IMG/VR virus record: IMGVR_UViG_3300013018_000075
Coordinates: 1 to 26,480 of that record
DNA: 26,480 bases
Source of the DNA: a virus
Direction: 5' to 3' (one strand)
Made by a program: the position numbers and the translations under genes. Of the stretch, positions 1 through 5,738 are shown in pieces. Under the pieces are notes generated by a model. It did no database searches and was not told the origin of the DNA. It saw nothing but the letters and a program-made list of their open reading frames with translations. How positions within the stretch are numbered: position 1 is the first letter of the stretch; each line of letters begins with the position of its first letter.

Positions 1-435
1 CTGGTCCGGATCAAAGTCATCCTCCTGGGCATCGGGTTCACCAAAGAGCTCATTGATTTCTGCCAGATCAAAACCGGTCAGGGAAAGATCAAAGCCGCTA
101 TCATCAAGATCCTTTAGCAGATCCGTTAACAGCGGCATATCCCAATCTCCGGAGACCTTATTTAGAGCAATATTCAATGATTTCTCTTTTTCTTCATTCA
201 TATTCACTATAACGCAATCCACTTCTTTTTCGCCCAGCTGGGTCAGTACCTTAAACCGCTGATGACCACCGACGATGTTGCCGGTGCGCTGGTTCCAGAT
301 GACTGGTTCCACGTAGCCAAACTCTTTAATCGAGCGCTTGAGTTTCTCATACTCGGCATCGCCGGGCTTAAGGTTTTTCCGGGGATTGTATTTAGCGTGT
401 TTAATTTTCTTTACGGGTATCTTTTGAATTTCCAA
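1..435 (-). CDS. ParB-like nuclease-domain protein, probably phage DNA methyltransferase (N-terminal part, runs off left edge)
   Basis: The first 145 codons are visible and the frame is still open at the window edge, so the 3' part is missing. The start is a TTG at 435 placed 7 bases after AGGAGG; no ATG fits. The N terminus reads MEIQKIPVKKIKHAKYNPRK, followed at residues 57-62 by the GGHQRF box, the ParB/Sulfiredoxin-fold signature. The end is acidic. In tailed phages a ParB-like domain in this slot, directly after the small terminase, is usually fused to an N6-adenine or N4-cytosine DNA methylase that modifies phage DNA. That fusion is inferred, because the methylase motifs would lie outside the window. 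It follows the small terminase gene by 17 bases and should be part of the late operon. Confidence 0.8.
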   Translation of the reverse strand, partial: MEIQKIPVKKIKHAKYNPRKNLKPGDAEYEKLKRSIKEFGYVEPVIWNQRTGNIVGGHQRFKVLTQLGEKEVDCVIVNMNEEKEKSLNIALNKVSGDWDMPLLTDLLKDLDDSGFDLSLTGFDLAEINELFGEPDAQEDDFDPDQ

Positions 436-452
436 TCAGATTCCTCCTAATT

Positions 453-995
453 CTATTCGCCGCGCCGGGCCGTCAGCAGCCGTTCCATCACGTCATCGTG
501 GGGATTGCTGCCTTTAAATTCCTGGGCGCAGTTCTCTTTGACTACCTGGTATATCTGATACCAAAGGTTATTTGACAATTTCATAAAGCTTTGGGACATG
601 GCCACAAAGGGTGATGGGATTGCATTGCCTGTGGTAGGGTGTTTGGCCAGAAAGCCAAACTCAGTAATTGATTCTTCACACTGAATCCATCGGGATACCG
701 CCATGGCATACTGCTCGATGAGTTGTGTTGAGACATGTTGAGCACAACCCCGTTCGGCCAGCCATTGCCAGGTGATTTCATAAACATCCGCTGCCATCAG
801 CGGTTTGCCGTTTTTCTGTGTGGCGCTGAGATAGTCTTTTGGCGGGGGCATGTCCTGACCTTCCAGCTTGGCGGTGTCAGAAAATTCCAATACCGTCAGC
901 TTACGTTTACCGGGGTTACCATCCATCAGTTTATCAACAAGAGCTTTCTTCTTTTTTCCGGCTCCGACTCGGGAACCGCCGTGACCGTTGGCCAT
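453..995 (-). CDS. Phage terminase small subunit, P27-like family
   Basis: A 180-residue protein whose N terminus (MANGHGGSRVGAGKKKK), NPGKRKL box and central helical region match the P27-type small terminase family. This protein recognises phage DNA at the packaging site and loads the large terminase. The reading frame extends 9 codons further up to 1022, but the ATG at 995 is preferred: an AAAGGA ribosome site precedes it, none precedes the upstream ATG, and related proteins begin MxxGxGGSRxGAG. It follows HNH in the usual cos-phage order, although two accessory cassettes now separate them, and it precedes a ParB-like gene. The large terminase gene is expected beyond the left edge. Confidence 0.85.
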   Translation of the reverse strand: MANGHGGSRVGAGKKKKALVDKLMDGNPGKRKLTVLEFSDTAKLEGQDMPPPKDYLSATQKNGKPLMAADVYEITWQWLAERGCAQHVSTQLIEQYAMAVSRWIQCEESITEFGFLAKHPTTGNAIPSPFVAMSQSFMKLSNNLWYQIYQVVKENCAQEFKGSNPHDDVMERLLTARRGE

Positions 996-1032
996 AAAAC
1001 ACACCGTCCTTTCTTTAATCATTTTTTACAAT

Positions 1033-1060
1033 AAAAAAACAACCACATAATTTGCAGTTG
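1033..1060 (-). terminator. Intrinsic terminator after the 1096-1638 gene
   Basis: On the minus-strand RNA, positions 1060-1053 pair with 1047-1040 in an 8-bp stem (two G-U wobbles) around a 5-base loop, followed by seven U (1039-1033). It closes the accessory gene just upstream and lies between that gene and the small terminase, so late transcripts must read through it or start after it. Confidence 0.7.
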
Positions 1061-1095
1061 CTTTGATAGAATTTTGCTTATAGATATATCAGCTC

Positions 1096-1638
1096 CTACC
1101 GTGTTTGCCACAAGATCAAATCGATTTTTTTTATTTTTGTGATTTCTGCATTAGGATAGACTTGATCGAAACATTGAATCATTTTTTTTGCATCATCTGT
1201 TTTTAAATACGTCGAGTACCAATCAGAAACATCGTCATACAACTTCACGGTTTTATTAAATCGGTCCTTCGCATATGTGTACGGTAATTTCAGTCCAATA
1301 TTCTTCAAAACATACTGGTCTATTATTGGTTTATTTGGATCGATTGTCGCTATTAGTTTACTGGCAAAAGAAGCTTCTAGTCGTCCAAAGGTTTCAAGAT
1401 ACTTTAATACATCAGGATATTCAAGAGCTTTGTTTTTATTATCCTCAAGCAGATTAAAAAAGCCATTAGAAAAATCCTTAACGTTCGGATGTCTAAAGCC
1501 ATAGAACTTTTTATAGTCATTTTGAAATTCTTCATCTTCTTTTACATTAACTTCATGAAACCTTCTCATGATTTTTTGATACTTTGCCAACCCCTGCTGT
1601 AAATCTGAAATTGCTTTTTCAAATCTAGCATTATCCAT
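1096..1638 (-). CDS. Hypothetical protein, phage accessory gene (moron-like)
   Basis: A 180-residue protein I cannot assign firmly. It is mostly helical and charged, and ends KKIDLILWQTR. The central stretch at about 105-125 (SFASKLIATIDPNKPIIDQY) followed by conserved-looking aromatic positions suggests a helical DNA-glycosylase-like fold, but this is a weak impression only. The frame opens at 1728, but I chose the ATG at 1638: GAGG lies 6 bases before it, and the longer version would run across a good promoter (1687-1715). It has its own promoter and its own terminator and sits between the packaging-site region and the small terminase. This is the layout of a phage moron expressed independently of the lytic programme. 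A defence or superinfection role is inferred only from position. Confidence 0.6.
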   Translation of the reverse strand: MDNARFEKAISDLQQGLAKYQKIMRRFHEVNVKEDEEFQNDYKKFYGFRHPNVKDFSNGFFNLLEDNKNKALEYPDVLKYLETFGRLEASFASKLIATIDPNKPIIDQYVLKNIGLKLPYTYAKDRFNKTVKLYDDVSDWYSTYLKTDDAKKMIQCFDQVYPNAEITKIKKIDLILWQTR

Positions 1639-1686
1639 TTTCATCCTCAATTTTCTATCAGAATTATGGGCGTTTCTTTTATTTCT

Positions 1687-1715
1687 ATCATAACGGCATT
1701 GGATTAAAAGAGCAA
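1687..1715 (-). promoter_or_regulatory. Promoter for the 1096-1638 gene
   Basis: On the minus strand: -35 TTGCTC (1715-1710), a 17-base spacer and -10 TATGAT (1692-1687). Transcription would begin near 1680, leaving a leader of about 42 bases before the ATG at 1638. The promoter overlaps the upstream in-frame extension of the gene and so supports the shorter start. Confidence 0.55.
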
Positions 1716-1791
1716 CTATTTCATGCAACTGAGATGTGATTTTTTCTAATTACTTTTTCTGAGCAGTTATGCTTCCCTATACGACCTCTTG

Positions 1792-1853
1792 AAATCGCGA
1801 CTTTTAACGCGTTGCCCCCTACCCGTTGCATTTGCAACACGTTTTAGCGATTT
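1792..1853. other. Candidate cos / packaging site (dyad-symmetric region)
   Basis: This non-coding block has imperfect dyad symmetry. AAATCGC (1792-1798) and GTTGC (1811-1815) are mirrored by GCAAC (1834-1838) and GCGATTT (1847-1853) around a C-rich centre, and a second small hairpin, GTTGC/GCAAC, lies at 1825-1838. In cos phages that carry an HNH protein next to a small terminase, the cohesive-end site lies between these two genes. Here this is the only unassigned sequence between them. Cutting has not been shown, so the call is positional plus symmetry. Confidence 0.35.
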
Positions 1854-1861
1854 GACTACCC

Positions 1862-1869
1862 CCACCGGC
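1862..1869. repeat. Left copy of 8-bp direct repeat flanking the toxin-antitoxin cassette
   Basis: CCACCGGC here is repeated exactly at 2521-2528. The two copies enclose the 651-bp toxin-antitoxin cassette and nothing else. Read on the minus strand, the sequence after this copy (GGTGGGGGTAG) would give the HNH gene an alternative ending W-G-stop, suggesting the original HNH 3' end lay here. Confidence 0.55.
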
Positions 1870-1877
1870 TATTTTTA

Positions 1878-1922
1878 TTGTTAATCTAAAGATATTCTGG
1901 TATAATATCTTTAGATTAACAA
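1878..1922 (+). promoter_or_regulatory. Toxin-antitoxin promoter embedded in a 19-bp inverted-repeat operator
   Basis: -35 TTGTTA (1878-1883), a 17-base spacer and -10 TATAAT (1901-1906), preceded by TGG as in an extended -10. The same stretch forms a perfect 19-bp inverted repeat, 1878-1896 against 1904-1922, with a 7-base centre. The operator therefore covers the whole promoter. This is the arrangement expected for conditional autorepression by the antitoxin-toxin complex. A GGGGG ribosome site (1924-1928) follows and leads to the ATG at 1937. Confidence 0.85.
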
Positions 1923-1936
1923 AGGGGGACAATCAA

Positions 1937-2209
1937 ATGCCTAATATTAAATCCAGTACGGATCTAAGAAATAATTACAATGAAATCTCTAAATTCTGTC
2001 ACGAACACGAAGAACCCATCTTCATCACTAAGAATGGTCAGGGGGACTTGGCTGTCATGAGCATCGAGGCATACGAAATGTTAAACGGCAAGGTTGAACT
2101 TTATCGTGCTCTTGATGAAGGTCGTGCCGCCATCAAAGCCGGAAAAAAACGTCCACTGGCTGATGTCATGAAGGACCTGCGACAAGAGATAACCAATGGC
2201 AACGTATAG
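1937..2209 (+). CDS. Antitoxin, Phd/YefM family
   Basis: A 90-residue protein with the Phd/YefM layout. The N-terminal DNA-binding half (STDLRNNYNEISKFCHEHEE, PIFITKNGQGDLAVMSIEAY) matches the family's conserved beginning, and a charged flexible C terminus should wrap the toxin. It neutralises the RelE-like toxin encoded next and should repress its own promoter through the 19-bp inverted repeat directly upstream. Its end overlaps the toxin start by 14 bases, giving coupled translation. It is the only operon on the plus strand in a window of minus-strand genes, and is bounded by an 8-bp direct repeat, consistent with a separately acquired cassette. Confidence 0.9.
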   Translation: MPNIKSSTDLRNNYNEISKFCHEHEEPIFITKNGQGDLAVMSIEAYEMLNGKVELYRALDEGRAAIKAGKKRPLADVMKDLRQEITNGNV

Positions 2210-2510
2210 CATTGAGGTCTCAGAGCCAGCCGAACACGACCTTCGTGATATTATCCTGTACATATCTTCACAATTGTCATCGCCAATGACGGCCATGAAT
2301 ATGATGGACACGATTGAAGAAGCACTGCTTGGGTTATCCGAAATGCCGCAGAAATGTCCGGCAGTTCGTGATGACCGGCTGGCTTCAATGGGGTACCGAA
2401 AACTCTTGATTAAGAACTATGTCGCTTTCTTTACCATCGATGAACAATCCAAAGTTGTCAACGTTGAACGAATCCTTTACGCCCGTCGTGATTGGCTTCG
2501 CATCTTGTAG
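2196..2510 (+). CDS. Toxin, RelE/ParE family
   Basis: A 104-residue protein of the RelE/ParE superfamily. Visible signatures are the opening strand YSIEVSEPAEHDLRDIILYI, the central MPQKCPAVRD region, the GYRKLLIKNYVAFF strand pair and the closing VVNVERILYARRDW. RelE-type members cut mRNA on the ribosome, whereas ParE-type members inhibit gyrase. The RILYARRDW ending occurs in both branches, so the target is open. It is translationally coupled to the Phd/YefM antitoxin. It ends 4 bases before the stop codon of the oppositely oriented HNH gene, a very tight convergent junction. Confidence 0.9.
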   Translation: MATYSIEVSEPAEHDLRDIILYISSQLSSPMTAMNMMDTIEEALLGLSEMPQKCPAVRDDRLASMGYRKLLIKNYVAFFTIDEQSKVVNVERILYARRDWLRIL

Positions 2511-2514
2511 CCGT

Positions 2515-2877
2515 TCATTTCCACCGGCCACCTTCACGAGCGGTAATGGTGGAGTGGCAGCTACTGCACAGGGCCATGAGGTTTTCTTCATCATGATTCC
2601 CGCCCATAGACAGAGGTTTAATGTGATGAACTTCCTGAGCCGGGGTCAACTTGCCACTCTCCTGACACATCTCACAAAGCGGGTGGGCTTTGATGTAACG
2701 ATCGCGGATGCGTTTCCATGCCCATCCGTAGCGTTTCCGGGTCTCCGGATCACGCTGATACTTTTCATAGCGTTTTGCTTCTTGCTTGGCATGCTCGTCA
2801 CAGTACCGTTCAGATGTTAGATTTGGACATGCTTGGTGTGAGCACGGCCGTAGGGGTTTCTTTGGAATATCTCTCAC
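2515..2877 (-). CDS. HNH endonuclease (phage packaging-associated)
   Basis: A 120-residue protein with two Cys pairs near the N terminus (CSHQACPNL..RYCDEH), then HPLCEMCQ, the VHHIKPLSMGG catalytic ββα-metal core and LMALCSSCHSTIT with the final zinc ligands and histidine. Proteins of this type sit beside the small terminase in cos-type siphophages and are needed there for cleavage and packaging of the genome. The start is a GTG at 2877 with GGA a few bases upstream. The protein ends GGRWK; relatives I know of often end GGRWG. Its last codons coincide with one copy of the repeat that flanks the inserted toxin-antitoxin cassette, so its C terminus was probably rewritten by that insertion. Confidence 0.88.
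   Translation of the reverse strand: MRDIPKKPLRPCSHQACPNLTSERYCDEHAKQEAKRYEKYQRDPETRKRYGWAWKRIRDRYIKAHPLCEMCQESGKLTPAQEVHHIKPLSMGGNHDEENLMALCSSCHSTITAREGGRWK
2521..2528. repeat. Right copy of 8-bp direct repeat flanking the toxin-antitoxin cassette
   Basis: CCACCGGC is identical to 1862-1869. This copy lies within the last codons of the HNH gene (minus-strand CGG TGG, then AAA TGA). Confidence 0.55.
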
Positions 2878-2892
2878 CTCATTTCCAGCATT

Positions 2893-2924
2893 AAAAAAGC
2901 CCTCACAGGTTTTCCTGTAAAGGC
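2893..2924 (-). terminator. Intrinsic terminator in the leader of the HNH/late operon
   Basis: The minus-strand RNA forms an 11-bp stem: 2924-2914 (GCC, UUU, ACAGG) pairs with 2909-2899 (CCUGU, GAG, GGC), two of the central pairs being G-U. The loop is AAAA and six U follow (2898-2893). It lies 16 bases before the HNH start and about 50 bases after the candidate late promoter start point, so it would end late transcripts early unless overridden. Confidence 0.75.
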
Positions 2925-2979
2925 ATCAATCATTTCATATATGTTTTTATTTGTTTTGACAATTTATTCTATTTTGGCA

Positions 2980-3008
2980 ATTATAATATTACCACATCTA
3001 AAATGAAA
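2980..3008 (-). promoter_or_regulatory. Candidate late promoter (activator-dependent type)
   Basis: On the minus strand: perfect -10 TATAAT (2985-2980), a 17-base spacer (3002-2986) and a poor -35 TTTCAT (3008-3003). Five 11-bp repeats begin 5 bases upstream of the -35. A good -10, weak -35 and upstream repeats are typical of promoters that need an activator. The start point would be near 2973, reading into the HNH and terminase genes. Confidence 0.5.
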
Positions 3009-3012
3009 AAGC

Positions 3013-3067
3013 AGTACACCATTAGTACACTCTTAGTACACTCTTAGTACACCTTTAGTAAACCATT
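3013..3067. repeat. Five tandem 11-bp repeats upstream of the candidate late promoter
   Basis: Units start at 3013, 3024, 3035, 3046 and 3057 and follow the pattern AGTACACYMTT. Units 2 and 3 are identical (AGTACACTCTT), and the last reads AGTAAACCATT. An 11-base period is close to one helical turn, so bound proteins would line up on one DNA face. The repeats sit in the 246-bp gap between PemK/MazF and HNH. Confidence 0.8.
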
Positions 3068-3090
3068 TAGCGTTAAGGTGTTCAAATAAT

Positions 3091-3118
3091 AAAAAAACAG
3101 CCAGATTTTTTCTGACTG
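3091..3118 (-). terminator. Intrinsic terminator ending the early/replication operon
   Basis: The minus-strand RNA pairs 3118-3111 with 3105-3098 in an 8-bp stem (one G-U), a 5-base A loop and seven U (3097-3091). It lies 5 bases after the PemK/MazF stop codon and just upstream of the 11-bp repeats, so it separates the early from the late transcription unit. Confidence 0.8.
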
Positions 3119-3123
3119 CAAGT

Positions 3124-3492
3124 TTAATTATACTGTTCAAAAACGCCGATCTGGATCTGAATAGCTTTGGTTATTTTCTCCATCACGTGATCATCGGTAA
3201 TCTGGCCGATCTTACACATGAGTTTTTCTTTATCAATCGCTTCGACCTGCTCAGCAAGTGCCACGCTGTTTAATCTTAAACCGCTTTCAACCGATGCTTG
3301 AATAAAAACATGGGTTGGTTGAAAACGTTTTTTACTTGTTCTTGAGGTCAGTGGCACAATTGTAATCACCGGTGAATGGGTATTGGCTTTATTATTACTA
3401 ACAACAATTACTGGTCGAATCCCACACTGTTTCTTGCTCTTCGGATCATGACCAAAATCAACAGAATAAATGTCTCCTCTTTTACAATCCAT
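3124..3492 (-). CDS. PemK/MazF-family RNase-like protein
   Basis: A 122-residue protein with the family's landmarks: KRGDIYSVDFG at the start, the KQCGIRPVIVVSNN strand with the conserved Arg-Pro, TIVPLTSR, and ALAEQVEAIDKEKL near the end. Members are sequence-specific endoribonucleases. The frame allows a TTG at 3504, but I prefer the ATG at 3492, which has GAGGGTGG just upstream. It starts inside the end of the preceding regulator gene region (9 bases after that stop) and is the last gene of the early operon. No MazE-like antitoxin is next to it, which is unusual if it acts as a classic addiction toxin. Confidence 0.85.
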   Translation of the reverse strand: MDCKRGDIYSVDFGHDPKSKKQCGIRPVIVVSNNKANTHSPVITIVPLTSRTSKKRFQPTHVFIQASVESGLRLNSVALAEQVEAIDKEKLMCKIGQITDDHVMEKITKAIQIQIGVFEQYN

Positions 3493-3500
3493 GACCACCC

Positions 3501-3992
3501 TCAACTTAACATATAATCAGCCAGTTGCTGATCACGAAGGTTATATAATTCTTCTAATTCGCAAATGGCTTTTTTACGATGTTTAGCAATCATGTTCCGA
3601 CTGATATCATATTTATCAGCAATCTCATCCCATGTCAGATCATTTATGATCATGTCAGTGATTATTTCGGGTAGTCTGCCACTTAGCGATTGCATGGATA
3701 ATTCAAAAAAATTTAATTCCTCCTGCAATGAGTCGTGTTTTCTGATCAAATGTCTGTACCAGCCATCATTTATGCGATTCATTTTGTTTTCATAGGAGAG
3801 CGCAATTCCAGCTGTTTTATCAGATATATTACTGGTTTGCACCCTTTCCCCTTCAGGCTTCGCAAACTGCATAGTTTCAATGAATTCTTTGTCTGAGATA
3901 CCTGTAAATGTCTTGATCTGGTTTTTCAGGCATCTCAATTCTAAGGTTCGCTGCGGATATTCTTTCATTATTTTCTCAATTCTTTTACTCAT
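3501..3992 (-). CDS. Sigma-region-4-like phage regulator (candidate late-gene activator)
   Basis: A 163-residue protein. The N-terminal half is charged and helical, and residues 119-143 (LTWDEIADKYDISRNMIAKH and the following basic residues) form a clear helix-turn-helix of the sigma-70 region 4 type. Small proteins of this kind close the early operon in many Firmicute phages and act as late-transcription regulators (RinA/ArpU-like); which subfamily this belongs to I cannot tell. It overlaps the SNF2 gene by 4 bases (ATGA type). Its gene lies less than 500 bp from the five 11-bp repeats in front of the packaging genes, which makes those repeats its natural candidate target. That link is inferred. 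Confidence 0.7.
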   Translation of the reverse strand: MSKRIEKIMKEYPQRTLELRCLKNQIKTFTGISDKEFIETMQFAKPEGERVQTSNISDKTAGIALSYENKMNRINDGWYRHLIRKHDSLQEELNFFELSMQSLSGRLPEIITDMIINDLTWDEIADKYDISRNMIAKHRKKAICELEELYNLRDQQLADYMLS

Positions 3993-5335
3993 GGTTCACA
4001 CTCAATTCTGGCTTTCACCGCCTCAATCAGCGATGCCTGCTGGATATCCTTATTTTCCAAAGCCTTTATCACATCTTCGTCGTGGGTTCCTTTGGTAACC
4101 AGATGCTGGATCACAACAGTATTTTTCTGTCCTTGGCGCCAGAGCCTGGAATTAAGTTGAAGATATAGTTCTAATGACCAGGTGAGTCCAAACCAAATAA
4201 TCGTGGACCCACCATCCTGTAAATTCAAACCATGACCGGCGGATGCCGGATGGATCAAAGCCACTGATATTTTCCCAGCATTCCAATCTTCTATATCTTT
4301 TGCTGAATCGATGCATCGGGTACTGAAGCGTTCGCTGATTCGAGAAAGGTCATGCTTGTACCAATAGGCGACCAACAATGGTTTGCCATTAGCAGCTTCG
4401 ATTAAGTCTTCCAAGGCATCCAGTTTTTTATCGTGCACGTAATGAACTTTATGCTCATCACCATAAACCGCACCGTTGGCCATCTGCAAAAGCTTGTTTG
4501 ATAAACCCGCTGCATTCATCGCATCCACTTCACCAGATTCCAGGGTAAGGACCATCTCCTTTTGCAACTGGCCGTATTGCTTCTTTTCTTTTTCACTCAT
4601 CGAAACCTCAATCACGTTGGAGATTTTTTCTGGCATATCAAGGAAATCAACGGCCTTCATGGAGATGCAAACATCTGAGATCAGATCATAAATGGCTGCT
4701 TCAGCACCATCTCTGGGCTTGTAAGAGTAGATGATTTCGCGATTGCGGCGATCTGGCATAAAAAAGCGTTCCCGGTAACCACCGATAAATCGGCCCAATC
4801 TTTTTCCCATATCGATCAAATACAATTGGGACCAAAGATCCAAGAGTGAGTTCGGGGCTGGTGTCCCGGTTAAACCGATGATTCGTTTTACTTTTGGCCT
4901 AACTTTTTTTAACGCTTTGAACCGTTGGGCTTGATTGGATTTAAAGCTGGAGAGTTCATCAATGACTAAGGTATCAAAATCCCATTCATGGTTGTCAACT
5001 AACCATTTAACATTTTCCCGATTGATAATATAGATCATAGCTCTTTTTCTTAATGCTTCTTCCCTTTGAGTCTTGCTACCTAGAACCAATGAATAGGTAA
5101 GACCGGTCAAATGCTCCCATTTCGTTAGTTCTTTTGGCCAGGTATCTTCAGCCACACGCTTCGGTGCGATTACCAGAATTTTCCCAGATTCAAAGGTATC
5201 CAGTGATAAAACCCAGAGTGCGGATAAAGTAATGATCGTCTTGCCAAGCCCCATATCTAACATAAGGCAACAAGCCGGATGTTCAAGAATAAAGTCTTTT
5301 GCATACACCTGATAATTATGAGGTTTGTATTTCAT
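3989..5335 (-). CDS. SNF2-family DNA helicase/translocase (phage replication)
   Basis: A 448-residue superfamily 2 ATPase. Walker A is LMLDMGLGKTI (24-34), the Walker B variant is VIDELSS (124-130, DEL rather than DEAH), motif III is GLTGTPAPNS (about 154-163), and the C-terminal arginine-finger motif is SRLWRQGQK (396-404). At this length it is a core SNF2 motor without large insertions. It is encoded directly after the VRR-NUC nuclease, overlapping it by 20 bases, which is the standard pair in clostridial siphophage replication modules. The two may work together on replication or recombination intermediates. The ATG at 5335 has GGGGTG 7 bases upstream. Confidence 0.92.
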   Translation of the reverse strand: MKYKPHNYQVYAKDFILEHPACCLMLDMGLGKTIITLSALWVLSLDTFESGKILVIAPKRVAEDTWPKELTKWEHLTGLTYSLVLGSKTQREEALRKRAMIYIINRENVKWLVDNHEWDFDTLVIDELSSFKSNQAQRFKALKKVRPKVKRIIGLTGTPAPNSLLDLWSQLYLIDMGKRLGRFIGGYRERFFMPDRRNREIIYSYKPRDGAEAAIYDLISDVCISMKAVDFLDMPEKISNVIEVSMSEKEKKQYGQLQKEMVLTLESGEVDAMNAAGLSNKLLQMANGAVYGDEHKVHYVHDKKLDALEDLIEAANGKPLLVAYWYKHDLSRISERFSTRCIDSAKDIEDWNAGKISVALIHPASAGHGLNLQDGGSTIIWFGLTWSLELYLQLNSRLWRQGQKNTVVIQHLVTKGTHDEDVIKALENKDIQQASLIEAVKARIECEP

Positions 5336-5597
5336 TCAGAATCACCCCAATTTCCTCTTCGTTGTCGAGCACAAAACATATGAAGCCAAGTGCAGACAAT
5401 TGTTTCATTCTTTTTATTTGCAAAGGTCTTAGTTTTTCACCTGGTGCTTTTATTTCCACGAAAGCCATTTTCTTTTCTGGAAGAAGCACCAGTCTGTCTG
5501 GTACTCCATTCATCCCGGGGGATATAAACTTTATGCAGCAACCACCTACCGACTTAACTATTTTTACAAGTTTTTGTTCTACTTCTTTTTCTCTCAT
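5316..5597 (-). CDS. VRR-NUC domain nuclease
   Basis: A 93-residue stand-alone VRR-NUC protein. The catalytic core of this PD-(D/E)XK branch is visible as GVPDRLVLL and FVEIKAPGEKLRPLQ, followed by the conserved Gln-rich helix and a final strand. Members resolve or cut branched DNA; phage copies accompany the SNF2 helicase. The frame extends to 5627, but the ATG at 5597 has a GGAGG 8 bases upstream, so the shorter version is chosen. It ends within the start of the SNF2 gene. Confidence 0.9.
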   Translation of the reverse strand: MREKEVEQKLVKIVKSVGGCCIKFISPGMNGVPDRLVLLPEKKMAFVEIKAPGEKLRPLQIKRMKQLSALGFICFVLDNEEEIGVILNEIQTS

Positions 5598-5712
5598 TTT
5601 TTGCACCTCCATCAGGTATAATTTCACGTGTATGACACCTTATGCCATGTATCTATATACTTTATATATAGGTAGTTATTTTTTTCTTCTTATAAAAAGA
5701 GTAGTAAAAAAC

Positions 5713-5732
5713 TGTCATAAAGTGTCATAAAG
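5713..5732. repeat. Tandem pair of a 10-bp repeat downstream of the primase gene
   Basis: TGTCATAAAG occurs twice head to tail (5713-5722 and 5723-5732). TATGACA, the same core in the other orientation, recurs at 5631-5637 across the AT-rich gap between the primase and VRR-NUC genes. On the minus strand the block also allows a 5-bp CTGTC/GACAG stem followed by six T. It may be a regulator site or a weak terminator. Confidence 0.4.
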
Positions 5733-5738
5733 ACAGAA

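Noticed and set aside
735-1034. 99-codon plus-strand frame over the small terminase gene
   Set aside because: It lies antisense to a well-supported terminase gene and has no recognisable protein features or ribosome site.
2419-2820. 133-codon plus-strand frame over toxin end and HNH gene
   Set aside because: It is a different frame over the RelE-like toxin and the antisense of HNH, both strongly supported.
3013-3067. Short direct repeats that could suggest a CRISPR array
   Set aside because: The units are 11 bp, directly adjacent with no spacers, and no cas genes are present.
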